Assembly: GCA_021800535.1 (NCBI GenBank)
Contig: JAJYYV010000019.1
Span: 1-34,394, forward strand
Direction: 5' to 3'
Length of the DNA: 34,394 bases
Source of the DNA: a bacterium
GTDB taxonomy: Bacteria; Ratteibacteria; UBA8468; B48-G9; DTJG01
Made by a program: the position numbers and the translations under genes. Below the pieces are notes generated by a model that did not search any database, had not been told where the DNA came from, and saw only the letters and a program-made list of their open reading frames with translations. Positions within the stretch are counted from its first letter, which is position 1. Each line of letters starts with the position of its first letter. This document shows positions 8,886 through 17,658 of the stretch, one piece after another.

Positions 8886-9644
8886 CTATTTTTTCATTTT
8901 TTCAAGTACAAGATTGATGTTATCAAAAGCTATTGACCCTAATTCAGCATACCCGCCAGGTAATAACCCATCTAAACGTATTGTTTGAAAATAGGATGCT
9001 GTTGGACTATACCATGGACAGGTTATTGAACCTTTTTTATTTACACTAACTGTTACAGTTTTTTTCTCTACATTAATAATACAATCAATATGTAATGGCA
9101 CATCAGGTGCATATCTGGCAAGGGCAACACTATGATTATCATAATTCCAGAGAACTATTCCATCTCCAGAAAATATTACCTGACCTACATCCCAGAGTAA
9201 AACCCCTCCTGAACTTGCAAAATTCCCTTTAGATATATTAAATGATAATTTCCATACAAGACCTGTCTTTGCTATTTGTTGTGGTATGCTGTAATAGATC
9301 TGAGGACCATACTGGGGTTGAAAATTTTCCTTCCAATAAAATAATAAAGGCTTATCTGTTAATCCATTTACCTGTTTCACCATCTTTGCAACACGGGTTT
9401 TGGTAATATATCCAAGCCCCCCTAAAAAGTAAGAAGTGATTGGAAGAGATTGCCAGGGGTTTTTATTTAATGCCTCTACCTGTTCTTTATTCAAAGGTGG
9501 CGGTGGAAGTCCTATTTTATCCTTAGTGAAATTAACTTTCAACACTAATAATGGAAGTTTAATATTTGGCAAAGATGATTGAGCATACAGAAATCCAGTG
9601 AAAAATGTAATAAAAATAATTATACTAATTATCTTTTTTTTCAT
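8886..9644 (-). CDS. Secreted protein of unknown function, probable beta-sandwich
   Basis: The 252-residue product carries a clear signal peptide (KKKIISIIIFITFFTGFLYA, cleavage before QSS near residue 21). The rest is beta-rich and contains the pattern of a concanavalin-like sandwich: WKLSFNISKGN, VIFSGDGIVLWNYD, PLHIDCIINVEKKTVTVSVNKKG and a final FDNINLVLEK strand. Such domains usually bind or cleave glycans, but no active-site residues can be recognised and I do not assign a family. A GGAG ribosome site lies 7 bases before the ATG. The gene sits between two giant CBM-bearing proteins, 21 bases after one and 10 bases before the next. It is therefore surely co-transcribed with them and probably belongs to the same extracellular assembly (inference). 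Confidence 0.7.
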   Translation of the reverse strand: MKKKIISIIIFITFFTGFLYAQSSLPNIKLPLLVLKVNFTKDKIGLPPPPLNKEQVEALNKNPWQSLPITSYFLGGLGYITKTRVAKMVKQVNGLTDKPLLFYWKENFQPQYGPQIYYSIPQQIAKTGLVWKLSFNISKGNFASSGGVLLWDVGQVIFSGDGIVLWNYDNHSVALARYAPDVPLHIDCIINVEKKTVTVSVNKKGSITCPWYSPTASYFQTIRLDGLLPGGYAELGSIAFDNINLVLEKMKK

Positions 9645-9665
9645 TCCATAACTCCAGATTCGTAT

Positions 9666-12600
9666 TTATTTTATTAATGTGATGTCTCCATATTTACCGG
9701 GATTTTTATCAGAGGCTATTCCATGAAACCAGACTATTCTATATCTTCCTCCACCTATATTATTAGGATTATTCTTGTCATCAAGGACAAGAGCAAATCC
9801 TATTTTCTTACCGGGTTTTGGTGTCTTTTTTAGTCCTATATCCTTCCAGGGAATTGCAATCTGGTAATTTACATTTCCTTTTACCCCTGTTGGTTTTATT
9901 GTTGCCCTCCAGGAAGTAATATATTTAGCGGAAGGAAATCTTCTGCTTGCACAATAAATATTTTCTCCATTGCCGGGTAAATAAGCCTCATTTTCCGGCA
10001 GATATGCTTCATATTCATACTTTGGAGCAGTTGCATTTAAAACATCATCCGGCTGGAAAGCAAATTCTATTGCATCCGCTTCAAATCCATTCATACTTCT
10101 TGTCGGGACTGATACAAATTTTTTGTCAAGTGCCTCAACCCCCAGATAAAGAAATTTTTTATCCCACAGAAACCGTATTTTCCCGAATAAATATTTTCTT
10201 CCTCTATAAGGACCATACTCAGACTGACCCTTGTATCCAAAATCAATAGGTTTTGCTTTTTCCCATCCTTTCCATGTCCCATCAAAATACGGCGGAATTT
10301 CTGTGTAAACAGCATAGGCAAAATTCAGCGAAGATGCAAAATTATATGCAGCAGTCCCGGTTTTAAAAACAGTCATCAAATCTGTTCTTTCACCCTGTCC
10401 GATTTTTACATTTACCGGCAAAATTATAGTAGAACCGGATAATGGAGGGATGCTGATTTTATAATTGTTTTTGCCAATCACATGATTTTTAATTGACAGG
10501 TCCCCTTCAACCTGTTTTTTTTCATTGTTTTTGATTTTTATTGATATCTCTGGATGTCCCTGTTTTATCCCGGGATATACTTGTATACTCCCTTCAATGT
10601 TATGACTTATTCCTATATTTCCATTTGTAAAAATATAAACTGGATTTTTAATATTCAGGTTTATCAATCCATCAGATACTTTTTCCCGTTTTCTGTTACC
10701 CATGATATCCATTGTGGTAATGTATGGAGAGGAGACAGCAAGTGTAAGTGCATTTGTTCCTATGTTACTCCATACAACCCATAACGTTCCATTTCCTTTT
10801 CTTAATTTAATTATTGTTACGCCATTAACCTCTTTTTTCCCAACAAATGTGGCATCTGCAAGTGTATTGGTCATTACTGACCAGGAAATAAACTGAGGTC
10901 TTGGCTGAAGCGCAGGTTCAGGTGTTATCATATCATAATCCATTGGAGTAAGATTCACGAATGCCCATGCAGTTATTGCTTTGATTCTTGGATAACAGGC
11001 TGAGTATAACCCCAGGGCAGTTTTTACTACATCATTGGCAGATGTAAATTCTGCAGATGCCCTTGCAGGTCCTTTATTGGGCGCTTCACCCCAACCGGAT
11101 TCATCCTCTTCCATCCATACTGTATAGTTCTTATTCCCATGCTTGTCAAATTCTGCAAGTGCATTTTTGGCAACCATTATTTCAGAACTATATGCATTTA
11201 ATATTGCACCATTAAATTTACCATCACCTGGTTTTTTGTAGAGTCTTTTTATTGTATTAGCATAATAGTCTGTCGCAATGTTTCCTATTAGAACAAGCAT
11301 CTTTGGGGAAACCTTTTTTATTCCATCATACTGGGCAGCCATTTCAGTATCGTATTGTTTATCCGTTGGCACAAATGTATTACCCTGTCTTCGCCATGGT
11401 GAATGTGTATTTGCCTCTTCCACGCCAAAATTCCCTATTGCGATAACAAGACCTTTAAATGCTTTTCCTACAATCTCCCCTTGTTTTTCAAAATCCTGAA
11501 TCGGAGTTGTATGTTGAGGCTCTAATTGAAGAACAACCCTTAAACCAATCTTTCTATACCAGTTAATCTGCTGTTTTATCTGAGGTATTGATGCTTTTAA
11601 ACTATTTATATCCCCATAATACATCTTTACCCAGGCAATCCCAAATCCCCCTATTTTTAATATTTCCCCGAGTTCTTTACTCATTCTGCCAGAAGGAGGA
11701 ATGTTTACACCCGGAGTTGCAGCCCATATATTTTTATCCGTTGGTGGTTTTTTAAGATTATTTTTTAGGTACGGTATAACACCATATCTTCCGCTGACTT
11801 TTCCAACCTTTGCGTTTCCTTGAAAAACCGTTGCTTTTAAATAGAAACTTCCATATTCATTTACCGGGGGAAGATAGATCTTGGTTGTAGATTCTGAATA
11901 ACCTTTAAGATGAATGTTTTTAAATGTATAGGGACCATCCATCTTCCCATAAAAATCATATCTTTTTATTTCAACGCTTACAACCCTTGATTCTCCAAGA
12001 AGATTAAAAAGAGCCACCTTTATCGGAATCTTTTGTGTTTTGAATTTTTTACCGATAAATATATTCCCGGGTTCTACAGAATCTTTAATACTTCCCCATA
12101 TTGATGTCCATTCTCTTTTTTCTTTTGGTGAAGGCATGTATGGCGGCTTTATTTTCCTTGTGGATTCTATAAACCATTGCTTATATAAATCATTAGAACC
12201 TTCAGATGCAAAAGCTTTTTGTATATTTGTTCCTTTGGGTAATTTCCATACTGTAAGATTATCAGCATAAGTTTTTCCCCATCCTCCTGTGTCCGCGGCA
12301 AGTTCCTGTCCAAATCTTAACCTCATTGTTGTTGCTGTATCCGGGGCTATATATGGAACTGTTGCCCAGTATCTCCATTTGCCTGCCGGCAGTGTACTTA
12401 TTCCTGAACGAACATATTCCGCAGGGGATACTTCATTGCCGTTTTTATCAAAGAATTGTATTTCCAATGGCCCCCACCATGGTTGAGATAAATTTACTCC
12501 CATCCTAATCCAGCCTCCGGCTATGTATGCTTTCCCGGGCTGACAAACCATTGGAGCAGAAAGCCAATAACCATCTACGGGCATCATACCATACCATTGA

Positions 12601-14060
12601 TAATTTTTTGATAATGGAGGAGCAATGGAAATATTAAGAAGTGCATATTTCCCTGCATAAACAATATTACTGCTTATTTCGCCTTTTCCTCTTCCTATAT
12701 TAAATTGTGGTGTCCCCTGTGTGTAATATTCTTCTAACTGTTTTTTGGTCCAGTTTTTTTCAGAACTGCCATGATAAATCCATCCTACCGGCTTGCCATT
12801 TTTTATTTCCTCTATGCCTCCGTTTTTTAGAAGATTTTTTGCATAGATTATACCTACTGATGCAACAGGATTTATTTTTACTACTGGTATTTTTTCTGCT
12901 TTGATACTCTGTACTCTTAAATTTAAATTATCAAAATATGCTTGCCCGGAACAAAATTGCAGGTTGACTCTAATCTGGACTTTTTTTGCTCCTGCAGGTG
13001 GTTTTACATTTTTTATTATAAGAACATCCCAGTCTGTATTATTCAGTATTACTTTTGACCGTAGTTCATCTCCAATAGGATTATCCTTGTTATCTAAAAA
13101 CTGCATAGATAAATAAGCACCACTGCCGCTGCTGGACATTTTTTCTGTTTTTACAAATCCTGTTAATGAATATATTTTATTGGAATAAACAGGAATTTCT
13201 GTTTCCCAGCCTGAAGGAGCCATTGTTGCATTTATAACTTCTACAGAATGGGTTCCACTCTGGGCAATCCCATGGACATATAATGTTTTTGCAGAACCAA
13301 ATGATTTCCAGTCTTTTGGGCCGGTTCCTATGGAATTGGCCTGTTCAAAATCAGGGTTTGGCAATAATCCTTTTGAATGGACTTCTTCAAGTTTAACATC
13401 ATCTATCCATGCTTTTGGGGTTCTTTGAGGTGCAGCTGTAACAAGTTCAAAACGAATCTGGGCATATACAGCATCTTTTGGAGCAATGTATGGATAGAAA
13501 GCATGGCTCCCTCCTCCGGAAACTGATGAGCCTTCTTTTTTTGTCCATGCAGGTTCATCTATATAATCCGCCATTACCCATAGGTATGGTCCTTCTTTTA
13601 CTGATTGTTTATTCTTATTTAACCAGAATATCCATGCATTAAAACCTGCATATATTCCACCTCTTACATCGTTGTTTTGTTGTAATAGTCCTTTTGTTTT
13701 ATACCAGAAACTGAATCTATAGGATTTACCTGCATGAACAGGAACATTCTGGCTAACTAAAGCATATCCACCAAGATTATGTTTTGATATATAGTTGAGT
13801 AGATTGTTTTGTTGTAATCCTTTTTGCGGAATGAAGATTGGCTTTGTCTGGTCAAGAAATAAAGAGTGTTTCCCTGTCCGGCCTGTGTTGGCAATAAGCA
13901 CTTTTGCCCCATTTTGATTAAAAGGAAGCCAATTACTGAGTTGCTTCTCAAAGCCGGAATTTAAAACAAGATTTTCTGCATGCGCTCCTGCAAAGAAGCA
14001 GAATAAAACAAGAAAAAGCAAAAATATCCTACCTTTGTATTTTTTTCGTTGAATAGACAT
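9666..14060 (-). CDS. Giant secreted CBM-rich protein with a GH-A-like TIM barrel and C-terminal CBM9-like domain
   Basis: I place the start at 14060 (1464 residues). That ATG follows AGGAGAG with 8 bases between and opens directly into a signal peptide (RIFLLFLVLFCFFAGAHA, cleavage before EN, residue 29), whereas the longer frame to 14135 adds 25 charged residues before it. Three CBM4/9-like jelly-roll domains follow, at about 30-225 (LVLNSGFE), 230-385 (LLPNPDFE) and 405-610 (NLLKNGGIEE). A linker domain leads to a TIM-barrel region at about 775-1065 resembling clan GH-A hydrolases. VIAIGNFGVEEAN (acid/base region) and NYTVWMEEDESGWGE (nucleophile region) offer candidate glutamates, but the canonical 'NEP' is absent, so activity is uncertain. 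The end (about 1285-1464) is CBM9-like (PPYFDGTWKGWEKAK, FLYLGVEALDK). A short tandem duplication, EAYLPENEAYLPGN, is encoded at 9969-10010. Confidence 0.8.
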   Translation of the reverse strand: MSIQRKKYKGRIFLLFLVLFCFFAGAHAENLVLNSGFEKQLSNWLPFNQNGAKVLIANTGRTGKHSLFLDQTKPIFIPQKGLQQNNLLNYISKHNLGGYALVSQNVPVHAGKSYRFSFWYKTKGLLQQNNDVRGGIYAGFNAWIFWLNKNKQSVKEGPYLWVMADYIDEPAWTKKEGSSVSGGGSHAFYPYIAPKDAVYAQIRFELVTAAPQRTPKAWIDDVKLEEVHSKGLLPNPDFEQANSIGTGPKDWKSFGSAKTLYVHGIAQSGTHSVEVINATMAPSGWETEIPVYSNKIYSLTGFVKTEKMSSSGSGAYLSMQFLDNKDNPIGDELRSKVILNNTDWDVLIIKNVKPPAGAKKVQIRVNLQFCSGQAYFDNLNLRVQSIKAEKIPVVKINPVASVGIIYAKNLLKNGGIEEIKNGKPVGWIYHGSSEKNWTKKQLEEYYTQGTPQFNIGRGKGEISSNIVYAGKYALLNISIAPPLSKNYQWYGMMPVDGYWLSAPMVCQPGKAYIAGGWIRMGVNLSQPWWGPLEIQFFDKNGNEVSPAEYVRSGISTLPAGKWRYWATVPYIAPDTATTMRLRFGQELAADTGGWGKTYADNLTVWKLPKGTNIQKAFASEGSNDLYKQWFIESTRKIKPPYMPSPKEKREWTSIWGSIKDSVEPGNIFIGKKFKTQKIPIKVALFNLLGESRVVSVEIKRYDFYGKMDGPYTFKNIHLKGYSESTTKIYLPPVNEYGSFYLKATVFQGNAKVGKVSGRYGVIPYLKNNLKKPPTDKNIWAATPGVNIPPSGRMSKELGEILKIGGFGIAWVKMYYGDINSLKASIPQIKQQINWYRKIGLRVVLQLEPQHTTPIQDFEKQGEIVGKAFKGLVIAIGNFGVEEANTHSPWRRQGNTFVPTDKQYDTEMAAQYDGIKKVSPKMLVLIGNIATDYYANTIKRLYKKPGDGKFNGAILNAYSSEIMVAKNALAEFDKHGNKNYTVWMEEDESGWGEAPNKGPARASAEFTSANDVVKTALGLYSACYPRIKAITAWAFVNLTPMDYDMITPEPALQPRPQFISWSVMTNTLADATFVGKKEVNGVTIIKLRKGNGTLWVVWSNIGTNALTLAVSSPYITTMDIMGNRKREKVSDGLINLNIKNPVYIFTNGNIGISHNIEGSIQVYPGIKQGHPEISIKIKNNEKKQVEGDLSIKNHVIGKNNYKISIPPLSGSTIILPVNVKIGQGERTDLMTVFKTGTAAYNFASSLNFAYAVYTEIPPYFDGTWKGWEKAKPIDFGYKGQSEYGPYRGRKYLFGKIRFLWDKKFLYLGVEALDKKFVSVPTRSMNGFEADAIEFAFQPDDVLNATAPKYEYEAYLPENEAYLPGNGENIYCASRRFPSAKYITSWRATIKPTGVKGNVNYQIAIPWKDIGLKKTPKPGKKIGFALVLDDKNNPNNIGGGRYRIVWFHGIASDKNPGKYGDITLIK

Positions 14061-14068
14061 TTTATTAA

Positions 14069-14075
14069 CTCTCCT
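14069..14075 (-). promoter_or_regulatory. Ribosome-binding site that fixes the start of the CBM/GH-A-like gene
   Basis: AGGAGAG on the minus strand, 8 bases before the ATG at 14060. No comparable site precedes the upstream in-frame ATG at 14135. This supports the shorter product whose N-terminus is a classical signal peptide. Confidence 0.7.
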
Positions 14076-14144
14076 TTTTTTAATGCCCTTCTCAGAACCG
14101 TGCTTGTAAGTTTTAGCTTTAATATTTTCTGTCATTGAAATTTT

Positions 14145-17100
14145 CTATATTGTTTTATATATTGAAGTTCCTGGGTTTATTGTAATTTCTCCTTTTATGG
14201 TTTTTCCTTTAAATGGCTCAAAGTATGGATTTAGCATAATATGTGCTTTTATAACTCTGTCTGTAGGATTATTTATCCCAATATGCCACCTGTTTTCTCC
14301 TGTTTGTGTCACCTGAACAAAAAGGTCTGGAGCATCACATATTACAGGCTCTCCTATAAACAGGTTTCTGGTTCCATGCAGTGTTATCACTGAATATGCT
14401 TTTCCATTATATACTCCAATGGGTCTTGCTTTCTTTAGCCCTCTATCATATAAATATACTGAATTCCTGTTTTCAAGATTTGATACTACTATTGGAAGTG
14501 TTGAGATTAAATTCCCGGTTATACTTCCTGAAAAACATCTGTATTTACCTCCATTTATGTTCAGTATATATCTTTTACTTATGAGTCTGCCTGTTTTTAT
14601 GTTTAGATGATATGCTGTTTTTCCATTAGCTGATAATCCAAACTCATGATAAAACTTTTCAGGTACTTCATTTGTTGTAGATGGTAAATTGGATGTAATT
14701 GATGTGGTTCTGGGAAATCCGATAAGTAAAATTTTTATGTTTTTTATTTGTCCTTTTTCCTGCGGTGAGTATTTTTTAGACAAAGTGAAATATATACGAT
14801 TTTCCCCCGGAAGCCATGTTTCCACTTCAAGACCATTTGTCAGAGGATATACTGTTAAACTTCCAAGTGGTGAATCCAATGATGCTACATAACTTCCTTT
14901 GTTAAATGGTTCATTTATGGCTCTTGGTTCTGAATTGTTATTTCTTTTCCAGATTCCCTCGTAAAACTTATTGCCGCTTCGTATTGTCCATATATGAGAT
15001 TTTACAGGGTCTATAAATCCAATAGAAAATCCATTGTTTGGTATGTTTTTTAAAAGTTTTATGTGGATATTAATTAAATACACGATAATGGGACTATTCG
15101 GGTCTACATTAAATAAATAGTTTGTCCTTGTTAGAGTGAATTCTTTTGCAGGCTTTGTTTTCCATAGTGTATGCCATACATTATACACATTAATCTTATC
15201 AGCAAAATTCCATTTCAATATCCCTTCTCCTATGTTTACGTCTCCGGAGTCAAATAATCTTATTGAATCAGAAACATTTGGTGCTGAAATCTGACCTTTT
15301 TCAGAATTACAGCTAACAGGTAATTGCAAATCAGGGTCTCCTCCGGGTGAACCATCAAACGCAGCTGCTCCCAGCCGTGGGTCTGAAAAAAAATCTTCTG
15401 ACGGGGTTATTCCTCCCGCTGTATCCACCCTTTTAAATGGAGTGGCAGTCTGCGCTCCACCAATCTGGATGTATGTTCCATCGGTTCTTGTAAGATGGCC
15501 CCAATCAAATTGATTGTTTCTATCTCCACACATAAATTCATAAAACCTTCCTCTATCATATAATCCACGGGATATTGCTTTTCCACCATTGATGTCAGTT
15601 GCCACTAACACCAAAACGTGTTGTCTATCATGTGTAATGTCTAAATTAAACTGAAATTGTTTTTTACCTCCGACCAAAAACCTTCTGAAAAGTTTTGTCC
15701 CATCATATATTTCCACTTCTTTCAGTCCAGCCTTTGAATCTACTTTCCCATGTATTTCCCATCTATAATCCTGCCATACAAAATTTCCAGTATCATTTGC
15801 CGGATAATCTCTATACCCTACAAAAGAAAAATTTTCTATTTTGGGGCCATCGGTTATGTAGATGTTATTTGCCTGAAAACCACCTTCAAAATGCCATGTG
15901 TCCCAGTATTCGGATATGTTTTGTGGAGCACCCTGGTGTGGCCAATTATCCGGCATTATTACAGTAGTCCATTGTGTTTTTGAAAGCATTTGGGGACTGT
16001 CTATAATATCAATGGCAACAGGTAAAGGGTCCTGTCCGGAATCAACAACCTGTAAATAGCCTGTAGTCTTGTTTTCCACTTCCTTATTATTTATGCTGGT
16101 TATTACTCCCATTGCATCCCAGTCTGAAAAAAAGTCTGTGAATGGCGCCACACTTTTTGAAAATAAATAGTTACCTGCGGTTTGATTGAATCCTGCATCC
16201 GTATACGCATAGTTAAGTGTTGTCATTGCGAGTTGACCTTTCTGGTATGGATTCCCTCCTACTGTCGGGTCATAAGAGATAAATTCCTTGCCATCAGAAG
16301 AAAGATATTTCTTAGCGGGCCAGAGCGTATTTTTTCCGAAATAAAAGTAATGGTCGCCGACTTCATCCTTTATGGTAAATCCCGGGATTGCAGTAAAATC
16401 AGATGTTGTGTATTTTTTACATTCTTTTTTTAACTGCTCAAATTTTGCTTTTGTGAGTGCAGCAAAGTTTTCCAGAAATACGATATATGATAATCCCGCC
16501 TTTTTTGCTGCACTAACCCATTCTTTTACTGTTCCATGTCCTGATGAATATTGTGTCTGCGCTCCTATTATTCCCTTGTATTGATGAGAAGTTCCTGGAA
16601 AAACAGATTTTCCATTCCAGTTATATGGTGTGGCAAACTGAACCTTGAATGGATTATTCAGTAAAGACATGTTCATTGTTGCTCCGCCAGGAATGTTTCC
16701 TTTCATTGACGATTCTGACAACCACTTGAGTGAATTTTCAAAAATCTGATATCCGTTTGACGGTTTTCCTTCCAATCCATGAGATAGAACTATACCTTCA
16801 AACGTTGTCTCTGCTGTCTGCAGAAATATGAAGTCAGAAGTTGTTGAAAAATAGACCACTCTTCCTTTTCCAAATTTTCTGTATGCTACAAGCGGAACGT
16901 CTGTGGAATAAGAACCTTTTTTTCCGGTTATTGCCCCGGCTGTAATAGAAATATTCTCGGTATGTGACGTTCTTGAGCCTTTTACCACAATATTCCAGTT
17001 TTTATCTGCAAGAAATGGTATTGTTTCCAGAATATTACCTTCAGAAAGAAGTGGATACCATAATGAATGAACATTTTTAGTGATGGGGGATTGAATAATG

Positions 17101-17615
17101 TTTTCTGTGAGACCGAATGAAAGATTCCATGCAGTTGCATTCTCCTGTGTATCATTGTCAGCAACAACTTCATTGAACAATGGTGTTATCCCAATCTTTT
17201 TTCCGAATGCTTCCTGGGCAGGCATCTGGCTTTTCACTTCGCCCATAGAAGGAATGAACAGAATACCCCCTCCTTTAGACAAGAATTTCATCAGAACTGA
17301 TATGTTTTTTTTGTTTGTTTGTGTTAAACTAAAATCTGCATTTGATTGCCCCAATCCTATTCCTGTTAAAACTATGACATTATAGTTCTTTACTTCATCC
17401 CAGGTTAATGGTGTTGAATATGGAAATCCTTCTCCTATATTTATTATAAATCCTTCCTTGTTTAATTCCCTTGCAACAATATAATAAGGACCTGGGGATC
17501 CAATAAAAAGAACGGCTGGTTTTTTCTGGCTGATTGTATTATTATTACTGCCAAATATATAACCCGCAGAATATAATAAACACACAAATATACCCAACAT
17601 TAAAATTTTCCTCAT
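14145..17615 (-). CDS. Secreted protein with GATase-like domain and degenerate PHP-like domain
   Basis: I start at the ATG at 17615 (1156 residues), 6 bases after GGGAGGAGAT. A longer frame to 17633 would begin at a GTG inside this ribosome site. A signal peptide (KILMLGIFVCLLYSAGYIFG) comes first. Residues about 30-300 look like a class-I glutamine-amidotransferase-like flavodoxin fold (VLTGIGLG, FLSKGGGILFIPS, YRKFGKGRVVYFSTTSD) with no evident catalytic triad. About 345-430 match a PHP domain in pattern (YSSGHGTVKEWVSAAKKAGL then YIVFLEN, IPGFTIKDEVGDHYFYFG). The metal-binding H-x-H is replaced by Q-T-Q and the 'TDH' by 'LEN', so it is probably catalytically dead. The rest is beta-rich, with an Ig-like segment (GKVDSKAGLKEVEIYDG). 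It lies 43 bases after the pseudopilin gene in the operon. Function unknown; a binding role is plausible. Confidence 0.75.
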   Translation of the reverse strand: MRKILMLGIFVCLLYSAGYIFGSNNNTISQKKPAVLFIGSPGPYYIVARELNKEGFIINIGEGFPYSTPLTWDEVKNYNVIVLTGIGLGQSNADFSLTQTNKKNISVLMKFLSKGGGILFIPSMGEVKSQMPAQEAFGKKIGITPLFNEVVADNDTQENATAWNLSFGLTENIIQSPITKNVHSLWYPLLSEGNILETIPFLADKNWNIVVKGSRTSHTENISITAGAITGKKGSYSTDVPLVAYRKFGKGRVVYFSTTSDFIFLQTAETTFEGIVLSHGLEGKPSNGYQIFENSLKWLSESSMKGNIPGGATMNMSLLNNPFKVQFATPYNWNGKSVFPGTSHQYKGIIGAQTQYSSGHGTVKEWVSAAKKAGLSYIVFLENFAALTKAKFEQLKKECKKYTTSDFTAIPGFTIKDEVGDHYFYFGKNTLWPAKKYLSSDGKEFISYDPTVGGNPYQKGQLAMTTLNYAYTDAGFNQTAGNYLFSKSVAPFTDFFSDWDAMGVITSINNKEVENKTTGYLQVVDSGQDPLPVAIDIIDSPQMLSKTQWTTVIMPDNWPHQGAPQNISEYWDTWHFEGGFQANNIYITDGPKIENFSFVGYRDYPANDTGNFVWQDYRWEIHGKVDSKAGLKEVEIYDGTKLFRRFLVGGKKQFQFNLDITHDRQHVLVLVATDINGGKAISRGLYDRGRFYEFMCGDRNNQFDWGHLTRTDGTYIQIGGAQTATPFKRVDTAGGITPSEDFFSDPRLGAAAFDGSPGGDPDLQLPVSCNSEKGQISAPNVSDSIRLFDSGDVNIGEGILKWNFADKINVYNVWHTLWKTKPAKEFTLTRTNYLFNVDPNSPIIVYLINIHIKLLKNIPNNGFSIGFIDPVKSHIWTIRSGNKFYEGIWKRNNNSEPRAINEPFNKGSYVASLDSPLGSLTVYPLTNGLEVETWLPGENRIYFTLSKKYSPQEKGQIKNIKILLIGFPRTTSITSNLPSTTNEVPEKFYHEFGLSANGKTAYHLNIKTGRLISKRYILNINGGKYRCFSGSITGNLISTLPIVVSNLENRNSVYLYDRGLKKARPIGVYNGKAYSVITLHGTRNLFIGEPVICDAPDLFVQVTQTGENRWHIGINNPTDRVIKAHIMLNPYFEPFKGKTIKGEITINPGTSIYKTI

Positions 17616-17621
17616 TTTTTT

Positions 17622-17631
17622 ATCTCCTCCC
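17622..17631 (-). promoter_or_regulatory. Ribosome-binding site that fixes the start of the GATase/PHP-like gene
   Basis: GGGAGGAGAT on the minus strand, 6 bases before the ATG at 17615. The alternative GTG at 17633 overlaps this site and is rejected as a start. Confidence 0.75.
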
Positions 17632-17658
17632 ACTTAATAAAATAGACACACAGAATAT

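Noticed and set aside
9666-14135. Longer start of the CBM/GH-A-like gene at 14135
   Set aside because: It adds 25 charged residues before a perfect signal peptide and has no ribosome site, whereas the ATG at 14060 has AGGAGAG at proper spacing.
14145-17633. GTG start at 17633 for the GATase/PHP-like gene
   Set aside because: The GTG lies within the GGGAGGAGAT ribosome site that serves the ATG at 17615.
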